From: an uncultured Alphaproteobacteria bacterium
Lineage (GTDB): Bacteria; Pseudomonadota; Alphaproteobacteria; Rhizobiales; TMED25
Assembly (NCBI GenBank): GCA_938074435.1
Contig: CALJEH010000050.1
Coordinates: forward strand, 1-33,942
DNA length: 33,942 nt
Direction: 5' to 3'
Below the pieces are notes generated by a model. The model saw only the letters and a list, made by a program, of their open reading frames with translations, was not told where the DNA came from and made no database searches. Shown one piece after another: positions 1 through 9,329 of the stretch (the stretch's first letter is position 1; each line of letters starts with the position of its first letter). The position numbers and the translations under genes are program-made.

Positions 1-334
1 TTACATCAAGGTATGGAGCGAAGTTAGTAAAAATACATGATCTGTATTGCGTCCCAATATCAACGCCTTGTCTATTTATTTGCGTAGGGTCATGGATATT
101 CCAGAAAATATCCAATAGTTCATCGAATTTTACGATTGAATCATCAAATTTAACTTTTACTATTTCTGCATGCCCCGTAAGACCAGAACAAACTTGTTCG
201 TATGTGGGATTGTGGTTGGAACCACCTGCGTATCCTACTTCTGTTTCCAAAACACCATCGGTAAAGTGGTAAATTTTTTGTGGGTGCCAAAAACAACCTG
301 CGCCAAATAGAACAATATTTTTATCTTCACTCAT
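1..334 (-). CDS. msrA: Peptide-methionine (S)-S-oxide reductase MsrA, partial (C-terminus beyond window)
   Basis: Reverse-strand reading from ATG at 334: MSEDKNIVLFGAGCFWHPQKIYHFTDGVLETEVGYAGGSNHNPTYEQVCSGLTGHAEIVKVKFD...; GCFW catalytic motif and GYAGG typical of MsrA. Not in the supplied ORF list because it runs off the edge. Confidence 0.93.
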   Translation of the reverse strand, partial: MSEDKNIVLFGAGCFWHPQKIYHFTDGVLETEVGYAGGSNHNPTYEQVCSGLTGHAEIVKVKFDDSIVKFDELLDIFWNIHDPTQINRQGVDIGTQYRSCIFTNFAPYLDV

Positions 335-343
335 ATATATTAT

Positions 344-1315
344 TTATACCCTATTATGAGGTTGATCGAATTCAAATTCTGGTCCATGTGCAATTACTCC
401 GCTTGGATTGATAGTCTCATGACTCCCATAGTAATGTTCCTTACTATATTTGTCATCGTAAGTGTCGCTAATACCAGGGAACTGATATAGTTCTTTGGTA
501 TAATTAAAGAGATTATCATATTCTTTTAATTTTCTTTTATTACACTTAAAATGCCCATGGTAAACACTATCAAATCTTAGTAGCGTTGGAAGAAGTCGCC
601 AATCAGCTTCTGTTACTATGTTGCCTATGAGGTATCTCTGTTTTGATAAAATATGATCCAGCTTATCTAATCCCGAAAATAAAGTTTCAATTGCTTCATC
701 ATAAGCATCCTGAGTTGTTGCAAATCCAGATCTATAGACACCATTATTGATATTTTGATAGATAAAATCATTCATATTATCTATCTTATCAGTTAGGTTA
801 TCGGGGTAGTAATCACCTTCCTTTGCTCCTATATTATCAAATGCTGAGTTAAACATCCTTATTATATCAGCTGACTCATTATTCACTATTGTTGATGTTT
901 TTTTATCCCATAACAATGGGACTGTAACACGTCCAGAATAGGAGTTATCTTCTTTGAGGTATACCTCATATAAATATTTTGAATGGTTAATATTATCCGG
1001 AATTACACCATAGCCATCGTCAAATGTCCAGCCTTTGGAACGCATAATGGAATTCACTCCTGAGATAGATACCATATTCTCAAGGCCTTTGATTGCTCTA
1101 AAAATTAGTGTTCTATGTGCCCATGGGCAAGCCCAGGATATATATAGATGATATCGATCTTTTTCGGCTAAAAAACCATCTTTTCCAGTGGGACCCGCCT
1201 TTCCGTCAACTGTTATCCAATTTCGAAAGATTGACGGTTTTCTGACATAACGTCCTTTTGTTTCTTTTGTGTTATGCCATTGGTCAATCCAAACACCATT
1301 TTCTAGTCTACCCAT
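344..1315 (-). CDS. Glutathionyl-hydroquinone reductase / omega-like glutathione S-transferase (YqjG/ECM4 family)
   Basis: SWACPWAHRTLIFRAIKGLE motif (CPWAHR), SGRVTVPLLWDKKTSTIVNNESADIIRMFN, C-terminal GST fold signature. Confidence 0.9.
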   Translation of the reverse strand: MGRLENGVWIDQWHNTKETKGRYVRKPSIFRNWITVDGKAGPTGKDGFLAEKDRYHLYISWACPWAHRTLIFRAIKGLENMVSISGVNSIMRSKGWTFDDGYGVIPDNINHSKYLYEVYLKEDNSYSGRVTVPLLWDKKTSTIVNNESADIIRMFNSAFDNIGAKEGDYYPDNLTDKIDNMNDFIYQNINNGVYRSGFATTQDAYDEAIETLFSGLDKLDHILSKQRYLIGNIVTEADWRLLPTLLRFDSVYHGHFKCNKRKLKEYDNLFNYTKELYQFPGISDTYDDKYSKEHYYGSHETINPSGVIAHGPEFEFDQPHNRV

Positions 1316-1414
1316 AAACTTTCACCTTAAAATTAAATATTACTAGTATTTTGTTTTCTTTTAATTTAATAATTTCTTGAACATATCATGTTCTCATAGA
1401 AAAATGTAAGCAAA

Positions 1415-1930
1415 ATGAAAAATAATTCTAATTCAGAACCTGAAATTAGGCTTGAAAGATCAGATGATGATCCTAAAATTGATAACCTTCACTCTGAAAC
1501 ATTTGGTCCTGGTAGATATACAAAAAGTGCTTTCAGGTACAGAGAAAAGAGAGAGCATTTAATTAATATTTCATTTGTTTTGGTTGATCAAAATCAAATC
1601 ATCGGTTCTGTGAGATATTGGGAAATTTTAGTAAATAATGCTCCTGCATTATTGTTAGGTCCTATTGTCATTCATCCAGATCATAGGGGACGTGGATATG
1701 GTGTCAGATTGATAGATTATAGTGTCAATAAATGCAATGAAGCAAATCATAATATAATCATCCTCGTAGGTGATCTGTCTTATTATTCCAAGGTTGGTTT
1801 TAAAAGAATGTTAGGAAAAGAAATTATTTTTGCAGGACCTGTCAATAATGATCGGGTATTGTATAGGGAAATCAAAACTAATATAATTGAAGATAGTTCA
1901 AAAATAATTATTAAACGTTACCCTGATTAA
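1415..1930 (+). CDS. GNAT-family N-acetyltransferase (YhbS-like)
   Basis: LLLGPIVIHPDHRGRGYGVRLIDYSV acetyl-CoA binding motif; LVGDLSYYSKVGFKR. Confidence 0.85.
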   Translation: MKNNSNSEPEIRLERSDDDPKIDNLHSETFGPGRYTKSAFRYREKREHLINISFVLVDQNQIIGSVRYWEILVNNAPALLLGPIVIHPDHRGRGYGVRLIDYSVNKCNEANHNIIILVGDLSYYSKVGFKRMLGKEIIFAGPVNNDRVLYREIKTNIIEDSSKIIIKRYPD

Positions 1931-1936
1931 TCTAAA

Positions 1937-2452
1937 TTGAGTAAAACTAATAAAATCAATCACGCTAAGACATCCCCAAAGTTCTTTATTGATAAAGAGT
2001 GCAGATGGTTTTTTAAGGGAACTGAAATTAAGCGACATCCAATGGTCTGTCTTTTTTCAAGATATCTCAGGCTGAATGAGGTTGGTCAATATTTTATTAC
2101 GACGCCATATGAAAAGGAGCAGGTTATTGTTGAAGACGTTCCATTTAAAATTACAAGTATATGGACTAAAGGTGAGAAGGATGATGCTGTTATATACCTA
2201 CAAACAAATGTAGGTGATGAATTAACATTAAATTCAAATAAACAGATAAGATTTTTAAATAATAAGATAAATTATGGCATAATTCCATATGTTACAGTTA
2301 GAGATAATATTGAAGCATATTTCAATAGATCATGTGCTCTTGACCTATTCGATCTATGTAATTATCATGAAATTGATAATACCAGTTGTTTTGGTTTTTG
2401 GAGTGGTAAGGAGTTTTTCGCAATAGAATCCATCAAAGATAACAATAATTGA
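1937..2452 (+). CDS. DUF1285 domain-containing protein, TTG start
   Basis: WFFKGTEIKRHPMVCLFSRYLRLNEVGQYFITTPYEKEQVIVEDVPFKI resembles DUF1285; lies upstream of a Nudix gene as expected for alphaproteobacteria. Confidence 0.75.
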   Translation: MSKTNKINHAKTSPKFFIDKECRWFFKGTEIKRHPMVCLFSRYLRLNEVGQYFITTPYEKEQVIVEDVPFKITSIWTKGEKDDAVIYLQTNVGDELTLNSNKQIRFLNNKINYGIIPYVTVRDNIEAYFNRSCALDLFDLCNYHEIDNTSCFGFWSGKEFFAIESIKDNNN

Positions 2453-2462
2453 AAATTACATA

Positions 2463-3059
2463 ATGAATTACACTGAAAAATTAATAAAAGATATTCCAAC
2501 ATACAAATCAAAAATTTTTACCGATAGAAATGATGATAAATTATATTCAATAATCAATGGTAAAAAATATAGAAACTCTGCCGTTTTGATTCCTCTTATT
2601 AGCAATAATCAAGATATTCAAATAATACTTACTCAGAGGTCAAATAATTTACCATCACATGCCGGGCAAATATCATTCCCTGGAGGAAAAGTTGACCTAA
2701 AAGACGAAAGTCCTGTTGATACTGCTTACAGAGAGGCCAATGAAGAAATTGGACTTTCTAGAGAAAAGATTGAGCATTTGGGCTATCTGGATGTAACAAC
2801 TACGGGGACAAATTTCATGATATTGCCCGTTGTAGCTTCAATTAGCAGTAACTTTGTTCCAAAATTGAATAATGATGAGGTTGAGAGTTTGGTTTATCTT
2901 CCATTAAATTTTATTTCAGATACAAACAATTTAAAATTGATGAACAAAGAAATCAATGGCGAAGATAGGACTTTTTTTGTCTATGAATATGATAACTATT
3001 TCATATGGGGGGCAACTGCGCGCCTTTTGAAAGCGCTATCTGAAAGGTTATTTCAATAA
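2463..3059 (+). CDS. Nudix hydrolase, CoA pyrophosphatase-like (NudL type)
   Basis: LTQRSNNLPSHAGQISFPGGKVDLKDESPVDTAYREANEEIGL: Nudix box preceded by the LTxRxxxLxxHxGQxxFPGG CoA-type signature. Confidence 0.88.
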   Translation: MNYTEKLIKDIPTYKSKIFTDRNDDKLYSIINGKKYRNSAVLIPLISNNQDIQIILTQRSNNLPSHAGQISFPGGKVDLKDESPVDTAYREANEEIGLSREKIEHLGYLDVTTTGTNFMILPVVASISSNFVPKLNNDEVESLVYLPLNFISDTNNLKLMNKEINGEDRTFFVYEYDNYFIWGATARLLKALSERLFQ

Positions 3060-3322
3060 TGATAAAGATAGTAATTTTCCATCTATTTTTGATTTTGACT
3101 CCTTTTATGATATTTTATCTACTTAACTCACTTCTACCCAATAGGAAAAACACCAAAGAGATTTTCACACAGAAATTCTCAACTTTATTAATTATCGGAT
3201 TATCAATATCCATAATTCTTTTTTATATAAACCCAATATTTTCAGGTAAAAACATAGATAAGAGTTACTCGCCACCATATATTAAAAATGGTGAGATTAT
3301 TTCTGGTACAATTCAAGAGTAA
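3059..3322 (+). CDS. Small two-TM membrane protein, probably DUF6111-like
   Basis: Two hydrophobic segments (IVIFHLFLILTPFMIFYLL, FSTLLIIGLSISIILFYI); TAATG coupling to the Nudix gene; position between Nudix and CCA genes. Confidence 0.6.
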   Translation: MIKIVIFHLFLILTPFMIFYLLNSLLPNRKNTKEIFTQKFSTLLIIGLSISIILFYINPIFSGKNIDKSYSPPYIKNGEIISGTIQE

Positions 3323-3334
3323 GCAAAGTTTTTA

Positions 3335-4603
3335 ATGGGACAAGCCCAGACAAATAAAATTAAAATAATAAAGCATATAAATCTCACTCATCATTTTAAT
3401 GAAGACGTATTATATTTATTTGAAATATTTGAGAATATTGGAGCCAATTTATGGGTAGTTGGTGGTGCAGTCCGAGACATTCTATTAGGCAAACAATATA
3501 GCGATGTTGATTTTGTTACAGATATTGATTCCAAAAAAATACAAAAGAAATTGTCTAGTAATGAAAGATTCAGACTAATTGATCATGCAAAAATTTATGG
3601 TTGTATAACCTTCAAAAGCAAAACAAACACTTACCAAGTTACCGCTATGAGAGAGGATATAAAATCGTATGGTCGAAATGCAGATATCAGATATACAAAA
3701 GATATTTTTATTGATGCAAAAAGGAGAGATTTTACAATTAATTCTTTTTACATTGGAAGACAAGGTGAGGTTCTAGATCCATTAGGAGCATATGATGATA
3801 TACTCGAATCTAAAGTTCGCTTCATCGGTGATGCAAGACAAAGGATTGAAGAGGATAATTTGAGGATATTGAGATTTCTCAGATTTGTAGTGATTTTTAA
3901 TAATCGTAAAATTAAAATGGATGATTTACATATTTGCCTACAATCGCGACATTTAATTTTAAATTTATCAAAAGATAGGGTGAGAGATGAAGTACTAAAA
4001 ATTATATCATCAATTCAATCCTCTGAGATGATTAAATATTTATCATTGAATAAATTTTTTAGTATCTTAAATTTTCAAATAAATAATTATTCCTTCCATC
4101 AAAAAATTAGTCAGTTAAAAGGAGAAATAGATTTTGAATTAAATCCAATAATATATTTTGCTCTTGCTTTAGAACCAAATTCACAAGATGTTAGTGTAAT
4201 GGATGCTGTGAAAGGACTAAATTTTCCAAAAAAAGAATTTTATTTAATACATAAAATTTATAATTTTAATGTAATTGAATTATATGAATTCCATGATTTA
4301 ATTGATGTCTATCTTTATAAACACGGAAGATATTTAACAAAAATATTTCTTATAAAATGTCTTATTAATTTAAATATTGTTCCTACTGATTGGACAAAAT
4401 CATTTACTGATATAGATAATAAACCCATACCAATTTTTCCGATTAGTGCAAATACTCTTATTGAGGTTGGGCTTAAAGAGGGTAAATTAATTGGCAAAAC
4501 TCTCCACGAACTTGAACAGATATGGCTCAGTAAAAAATGTTTGATTGGTGATGAGGAATTATTGAATTCTGTGGACTTACCAACTGACAATTGGAGGAAG
4601 TGA
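3335..4603 (+). CDS. cca: CCA tRNA nucleotidyltransferase / poly(A) polymerase family
   Basis: LWVVGGAVRDILLGKQYSDVDFVTD nucleotidyltransferase motif; DAKRRDFTINSFY; EEDNLRILRFLRF. Confidence 0.9.
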   Translation: MGQAQTNKIKIIKHINLTHHFNEDVLYLFEIFENIGANLWVVGGAVRDILLGKQYSDVDFVTDIDSKKIQKKLSSNERFRLIDHAKIYGCITFKSKTNTYQVTAMREDIKSYGRNADIRYTKDIFIDAKRRDFTINSFYIGRQGEVLDPLGAYDDILESKVRFIGDARQRIEEDNLRILRFLRFVVIFNNRKIKMDDLHICLQSRHLILNLSKDRVRDEVLKIISSIQSSEMIKYLSLNKFFSILNFQINNYSFHQKISQLKGEIDFELNPIIYFALALEPNSQDVSVMDAVKGLNFPKKEFYLIHKIYNFNVIELYEFHDLIDVYLYKHGRYLTKIFLIKCLINLNIVPTDWTKSFTDIDNKPIPIFPISANTLIEVGLKEGKLIGKTLHELEQIWLSKKCLIGDEELLNSVDLPTDNWRK

Positions 4604-5449
4604 CGATAATATGGAGTTTATGTTGCCACCAGTTTTAAGTCCAAAGATTGTTCCTTTGTCATACATTAGATTAAACTCAACATACCTTCCTCTGTAATAA
4701 AGCTGTTGTTCTCTATCAGAGTTGTTCCACTCTTTGTTAATATTCATTTCAATAATTTCACAATAAGCTTTTATGAAATTATTGCCCACACTCTCTAAAA
4801 AATCTAGATCGTCAAGAGAGTTTGGTGATCTAAAATTATCAAAAAAGATCCCACCTGTTCCACGATTTTCATTTCTATGCTTTATTATGAAATAATCATC
4901 ACAGTTTTTCTTAAACTCATCAAAATTAGCATTCAAATGATTATCACATGCTTCACGCATATATTTGTGGAACAATTTTGTATCTGAATCTTCTTGAGTT
5001 CGTTTGTTTGTGAGCATTGGTGTCAGATCAGCACCACCCCCAAACCAATGGTCTTCACTAATTATCATTCTTAAATTCATATGAGCAGATGGAATAAAAG
5101 GATTTTTGGGATGGATTATTACTGAAATACCTGATGCCCAGAATTGATTTGATAATTTAGAATAAATGCTTTTTTCCAGCACTCCGGGGGATAAATCACC
5201 ATATACAGTTGAAGTATGTACTCCAGCTTTTTCAAAAATTATTCCCCTAAGAAGACTGGAAATTCCACCACCACCTCCTGTACGTGACCAGCTATCCTTT
5301 TCAAATTTCTTCGAATTAGATGTTAAACTAGTTTCGTATGCTTCTAGAGTGTTGCATAATTGATCTCTTAGTTTAGTAAACAGATCTGTCGCTTTAGTGC
5401 GTAATTCAGATGTTTCTTCTAATATTGCTTTATGATTTTTTTCTATCAT
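4577..5449 (-). CDS. hemF: Oxygen-dependent coproporphyrinogen III oxidase
   Basis: WSRTGGGGGISSLLRGIIFEKAGVHTSTVYG, WFGGGADLTPM, RGRYVEFNLMYDKGTIFGLKTGGN: diagnostic HemF blocks. Confidence 0.96.
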   Translation of the reverse strand: MIEKNHKAILEETSELRTKATDLFTKLRDQLCNTLEAYETSLTSNSKKFEKDSWSRTGGGGGISSLLRGIIFEKAGVHTSTVYGDLSPGVLEKSIYSKLSNQFWASGISVIIHPKNPFIPSAHMNLRMIISEDHWFGGGADLTPMLTNKRTQEDSDTKLFHKYMREACDNHLNANFDEFKKNCDDYFIIKHRNENRGTGGIFFDNFRSPNSLDDLDFLESVGNNFIKAYCEIIEMNINKEWNNSDREQQLYYRGRYVEFNLMYDKGTIFGLKTGGNINSILSSLPPIVSW

Positions 5450-5453
5450 TGTA

Positions 5454-5933
5454 TTAACTATCAGATGTCTGCCTCAAAGCTTCGCCTAATATTATAGCGC
5501 ACGAGCTAGAGACATTAAAGGATCGCATACCGTTTTTCATCTTTATTTTTACCCGAGTGTCCGATTGGTTATGAACTTCTTCAGGAACACCAGAACTCTC
5601 TCTACCAAATAATAGAATGTCATTAACTTCATAATTAATATCTAAATAGGACTGATCTGTTTTTGTGGTTGCTAAGATTATTCTATGTGAGTTTGATTTT
5701 GACCATCTAAAAAACTCAGCCCATGATGGATGTTTAATAATATCCAAATGATTTATGTAATCCATCGCAACTCTGTTCAATCTTTTATCATCAATTATAA
5801 ATCCTGTTGGCTCTATTATGTGTAAGGAAACTCCAAAACATGCAGTTAGGCGTATAATTGATCCGGTATTTTGTGGAATATCTGGCTGATATAACGCTAC
5901 GGAGATATTTTTTTTCTTGTTGTTTGCACTCAT
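5454..5933 (-). CDS. trmL: tRNA (cytidine(34)-2'-O)-methyltransferase, SPOUT family
   Basis: VALYQPDIPQNTGSIIRLTACFGVSLHIIEPTGF, LLFGRESSGVPEEVH, MRSFNVSSSCAIILGEALRQ. Confidence 0.93.
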   Translation of the reverse strand: MSANNKKKNISVALYQPDIPQNTGSIIRLTACFGVSLHIIEPTGFIIDDKRLNRVAMDYINHLDIIKHPSWAEFFRWSKSNSHRIILATTKTDQSYLDINYEVNDILLFGRESSGVPEEVHNQSDTRVKIKMKNGMRSFNVSSSCAIILGEALRQTSDS

Positions 5934-6084
5934 TTTTAATAGAAAAATAATTTAAATTAATTATATACAATTATGTAATTTAGATTTTTTAACTTATTTA
6001 CAAAAAATCAATTAATAACGTGTACAAAGGTATAGCATTTTTTTTTAAATCAGTATAAACATATATAGAAATTAAGAGGATAAA

Positions 6085-6660
6085 TTGTCAAAGAAAGATA
6101 CAAAAGAGCCATCCAGAAGAGATTTCATTTTTCTAGCAACAGGTGCTTTTGCAGCAGCAGGGGCCGCTAGCGTTGCATGGCCAATCGTGGATCAAATGAA
6201 CCCTGATGCAACAGCACTAGCATTATCAAAAATAGAAGTAGATATAAGCCAAATCGAGAGAGGGCAGTCAATAACTGTCAAATGGAGAGGAAAGCCAGTC
6301 TTCATAAGAAGAAGAACAGATGAAGAAATTCAGATGGCATCCAGAGTAGATGTTAATTCTTTACCAGATGGCAATGCGAGAAATTATAATTTGACCGCTG
6401 ATTCATCCGCCACTGATGAAAATAGAGCGCTTGATGACAATAAAGAATGGTTGGTAATGGTAGGTGTTTGTACCCATCTTGGTTGTGTGCCTAAGGGCCA
6501 ATCTTTGGGAGATGCCAAAGGGGACTATGGCGGGTGGTATTGTCCATGTCATGGTTCTCATTATGACACTGCAGGCAGAATAAGGAAAGGTCCTGCTGCA
6601 AAAAATCTTGATATTCCTGTCGCTGAATTTGTAAATGATAATGTTATAAGAATAGGTTAA
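6085..6660 (+). CDS. petA: Ubiquinol-cytochrome c reductase iron-sulfur (Rieske) subunit, TTG start
   Basis: Twin-Arg-like N-terminus SRRDFIFLATGAFAAAGA; CTHLGC...CPCHGSHYD Rieske cluster ligands. AGAGG upstream of TTG and an in-frame TAA at 6073-6075 limits upstream extension. Confidence 0.96.
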   Translation: MSKKDTKEPSRRDFIFLATGAFAAAGAASVAWPIVDQMNPDATALALSKIEVDISQIERGQSITVKWRGKPVFIRRRTDEEIQMASRVDVNSLPDGNARNYNLTADSSATDENRALDDNKEWLVMVGVCTHLGCVPKGQSLGDAKGDYGGWYCPCHGSHYDTAGRIRKGPAAKNLDIPVAEFVNDNVIRIG

Positions 6661-6667
6661 AAATTGA

Positions 6668-7924
6668 ATGAGTAAAGAGTCAACTTATATTCCAAGAAAT
6701 GGCTTCGCTAAGTGGTTTGATCAGAGATTGCCACTGCCAAGAATGTTACATGATAATATTAGCGCTTTCCCTACACCAAGGAACTTGAATTATTGGTATA
6801 CTTTTGGAGGCATCCTTACATTTTGTCTTGTTACGCAAATTGTAACCGGTATTGTGCTTGCAATGCATTATACGGCGGATGCTGGATTAGCCTTCGCATC
6901 CGTGGAGCACATCATGAGAAATGTAAACTATGGCTGGCTAATTAGGTATATTCATGCCGTGGGTGCATCAATGTTTTTTCTTGCTGTATACGTGCACATG
7001 TTTAGAGGGCTGTATTATGGTTCATACAAAGCACCAAGAGAGATACTCTGGATATTAGGAGTTATAATTTATCTTTTGATGGTAATTACGGCCTTCATGG
7101 GATACGTGTTGCCATGGGGACAAATGAGTTTTTGGGGTGCAACTGTTATTACAAATCTATTTTCTGTAATACCTGTAGTTGGTACAACTATTACAGAGTG
7201 GTTGTGGGGCGGTTTCGCTGTAGATAACGCAACCTTAAAAAGGTTCTTCAGTCTTCACTATCTGATGCCGTTTATGATATTTGGTGTTGTTATCCTGCAC
7301 ATATGGTCTCTGCATGTAACGGGTAATAATAATCCGGTTGGTGTAAGTGTGAAAGATAAACAAGACACTGTTCCGTTTGCGCCATACTATACGGTTAAAG
7401 ATGCACTTTCTTTAGTGTGCTTTTTAATATTATTTGCATGGTTCATATTTTTTAATCCAAATATTTTAGGACATACTGATAATTATATAATGGCAGATCC
7501 TCTTGTCACTCCAGCTCATATTGTTCCTGAATGGTACCTACTGCCATTTTATGCAATCCTCAGGGCGATTCCATCTAAACTTGGGGGTGTTTTGGTGATG
7601 GGAGCTGCGATTGCTGTTCTATTCATTGTGCCATGGTTAGATACATCAAAAGTGAGATCAGCGACTTTCAGACCATTATACAAGCAGTTCTATTGGATTT
7701 TCCTTGTAAATTGTATTGCACTTGGGTATTTGGGATCTCAAAATCCTGAGGGTTTGTTCCTTGTTGCATCTAGAATTTGTACTGCATATTATTTTATACA
7801 TTTTTTGATAGTAATGCCAGTCCTTGGTTTAATAGAAAAGCCCCGTCCAATTCCTGAAAGTATTACAAAGGCAGTACTTGAAAAATTAGAAATTAAAAAT
7901 TCTAAAGAAGAAGCAAAGGCCTAG
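6668..7924 (+). CDS. petB: Cytochrome b
   Basis: [72 protein letters not shown]. Confidence 0.98.
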   Translation: MSKESTYIPRNGFAKWFDQRLPLPRMLHDNISAFPTPRNLNYWYTFGGILTFCLVTQIVTGIVLAMHYTADAGLAFASVEHIMRNVNYGWLIRYIHAVGASMFFLAVYVHMFRGLYYGSYKAPREILWILGVIIYLLMVITAFMGYVLPWGQMSFWGATVITNLFSVIPVVGTTITEWLWGGFAVDNATLKRFFSLHYLMPFMIFGVVILHIWSLHVTGNNNPVGVSVKDKQDTVPFAPYYTVKDALSLVCFLILFAWFIFFNPNILGHTDNYIMADPLVTPAHIVPEWYLLPFYAILRAIPSKLGGVLVMGAAIAVLFIVPWLDTSKVRSATFRPLYKQFYWIFLVNCIALGYLGSQNPEGLFLVASRICTAYYFIHFLIVMPVLGLIEKPRPIPESITKAVLEKLEIKNSKEEAKA

Positions 7925-7931
7925 TTTAGCT

Positions 7932-8780
7932 ATGAAGAATTATGCACATTTTAAAATCTTTTTCCTGGTCTTTACCTTCCTCTCATTTTATTTGGTTACA
8001 ACCGATACACATGCCGCTGCTGGTGAACAAAAACGCGTAGAAAAGCACGAATGGACTTTTTCTGGTATTTTTGGGCATTATGATAATGCCCAACTTCAAA
8101 GAGGATTTCAGGTTTACAAAGAGGTTTGTTCATCATGTCATTCCATGAATTATGTGTATTTCAGAAATTTAGCTGAAGAGGGTGGCCCGGGATTTACACC
8201 AGAAGAAGTTAAGGTTATTGCTTCAGAATATACCGTAATTGATGGTCCTGATGATTTTGGGGAGATGTTCGAAAGGGAAGGTAAGGCAAGTGATAACTTC
8301 CCATCTCCATATTCAAATATCAACGAAGCACGTGCTTCTAACGGAGGGGCGTATCCTCCTGATTTTAGTGTACTCGCGAAAGCTCGAAGTACAGAGCGCG
8401 GTTTCCCATGGTGGTTTGTTGATCTATTCACAGGCTATCAGGAACAAGGTGTAGACTATATATATTCATTATTAAATGGGTACAAAGAAGTACCTGAAGA
8501 TTTCAAGTTGCAAGATGGAATGCATTACAATGAATATTATCCTGGTAATCAAATTGCAATGGGACAACCACTTTATGATGACTCTGTTGAGTATGCTGAT
8601 GGTACCAATGCGACAATTAAACAAATGGCTGAAGATGTATCTGCATTTATGATGTGGGCAGCTGAACCGAAGCTTGAAATAAGAAAAAAAATGGGTTTCA
8701 AGGTAGCAATATTCTTATTTGTCCTTGCTGGCTTGTTGTATTATTCCAAAAAGAAAATTTGGTCAAGAATAGAACACTAA
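7932..8780 (+). CDS. petC: Cytochrome c1
   Basis: Signal peptide, CSSCHSMNYVYFRNL haem site, GGAYPPDFSVLAKAR, C-terminal TM anchor. Confidence 0.97.
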   Translation: MKNYAHFKIFFLVFTFLSFYLVTTDTHAAAGEQKRVEKHEWTFSGIFGHYDNAQLQRGFQVYKEVCSSCHSMNYVYFRNLAEEGGPGFTPEEVKVIASEYTVIDGPDDFGEMFEREGKASDNFPSPYSNINEARASNGGAYPPDFSVLAKARSTERGFPWWFVDLFTGYQEQGVDYIYSLLNGYKEVPEDFKLQDGMHYNEYYPGNQIAMGQPLYDDSVEYADGTNATIKQMAEDVSAFMMWAAEPKLEIRKKMGFKVAIFLFVLAGLLYYSKKKIWSRIEH

Positions 8781-8798
8781 ATATATAAGTGTGTTAAT

Positions 8799-9329
8799 TT
8801 GAATACAAATATAAATTTACTCAAACAAGCAATACGATCCATAAATGATTACCCTAAACCTGGTATTATTTACCGTGACATTACACCTTTACTGAAGAGT
8901 CCAGATTTATTTTCACTGGTTATTGATATGAGTGCTGAACTAGTTGATGGCAGTATAGATCTCATTGCAGCAATAGATGCAAGAGGTTTTATTTTTGGAT
9001 CCGCTTTAGCCCAAAAACTTAGAAAGGGTTTTATACCAATTAGAAAAAGAAATAAGTTACCATATAAAGTTATAAGCCAAGAATATTCTCTTGAGTATGG
9101 GTTAGATCAATTAGAGTTACATATTGACGCAATTACTCCGACCCAAAAAATACTTCTCATTGATGATGTACTGGCAACGGGTGGTACTGCAGAAGCTTCT
9201 GCAAAGCTAGTCAAAAAACTTGGAGGGGAAATAGTTTCAATGATATTTATTATTGAGTTATTGGGTTTAAATGGACGTCAATATCTAGAAGAATATTCGA
9301 ATAATATTCACTCCTTAATTACCTATTAA
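8799..9329 (+). CDS. apt: Adenine phosphoribosyltransferase, TTG start
   Basis: YPKPGIIYRDITPLLKSPDLF, DARGFIFGSALA, ILLIDDVLATGGTAEAS PRPP loop. Confidence 0.95.
   Translation: MNTNINLLKQAIRSINDYPKPGIIYRDITPLLKSPDLFSLVIDMSAELVDGSIDLIAAIDARGFIFGSALAQKLRKGFIPIRKRNKLPYKVISQEYSLEYGLDQLELHIDAITPTQKILLIDDVLATGGTAEASAKLVKKLGGEIVSMIFIIELLGLNGRQYLEEYSNNIHSLITY

Noticed and set aside
5260-5285. CCACCACCACC-type run within hemF
   Set aside because: It encodes the conserved SRTGGGGGISS segment of HemF rather than a microsatellite of independent interest.
5934-6084. Possible dyads in the trmL/petA divergent spacer (AATTA...TAATT)
   Set aside because: Short, purely A/T and imperfect; expected by chance in such AT-rich sequence.
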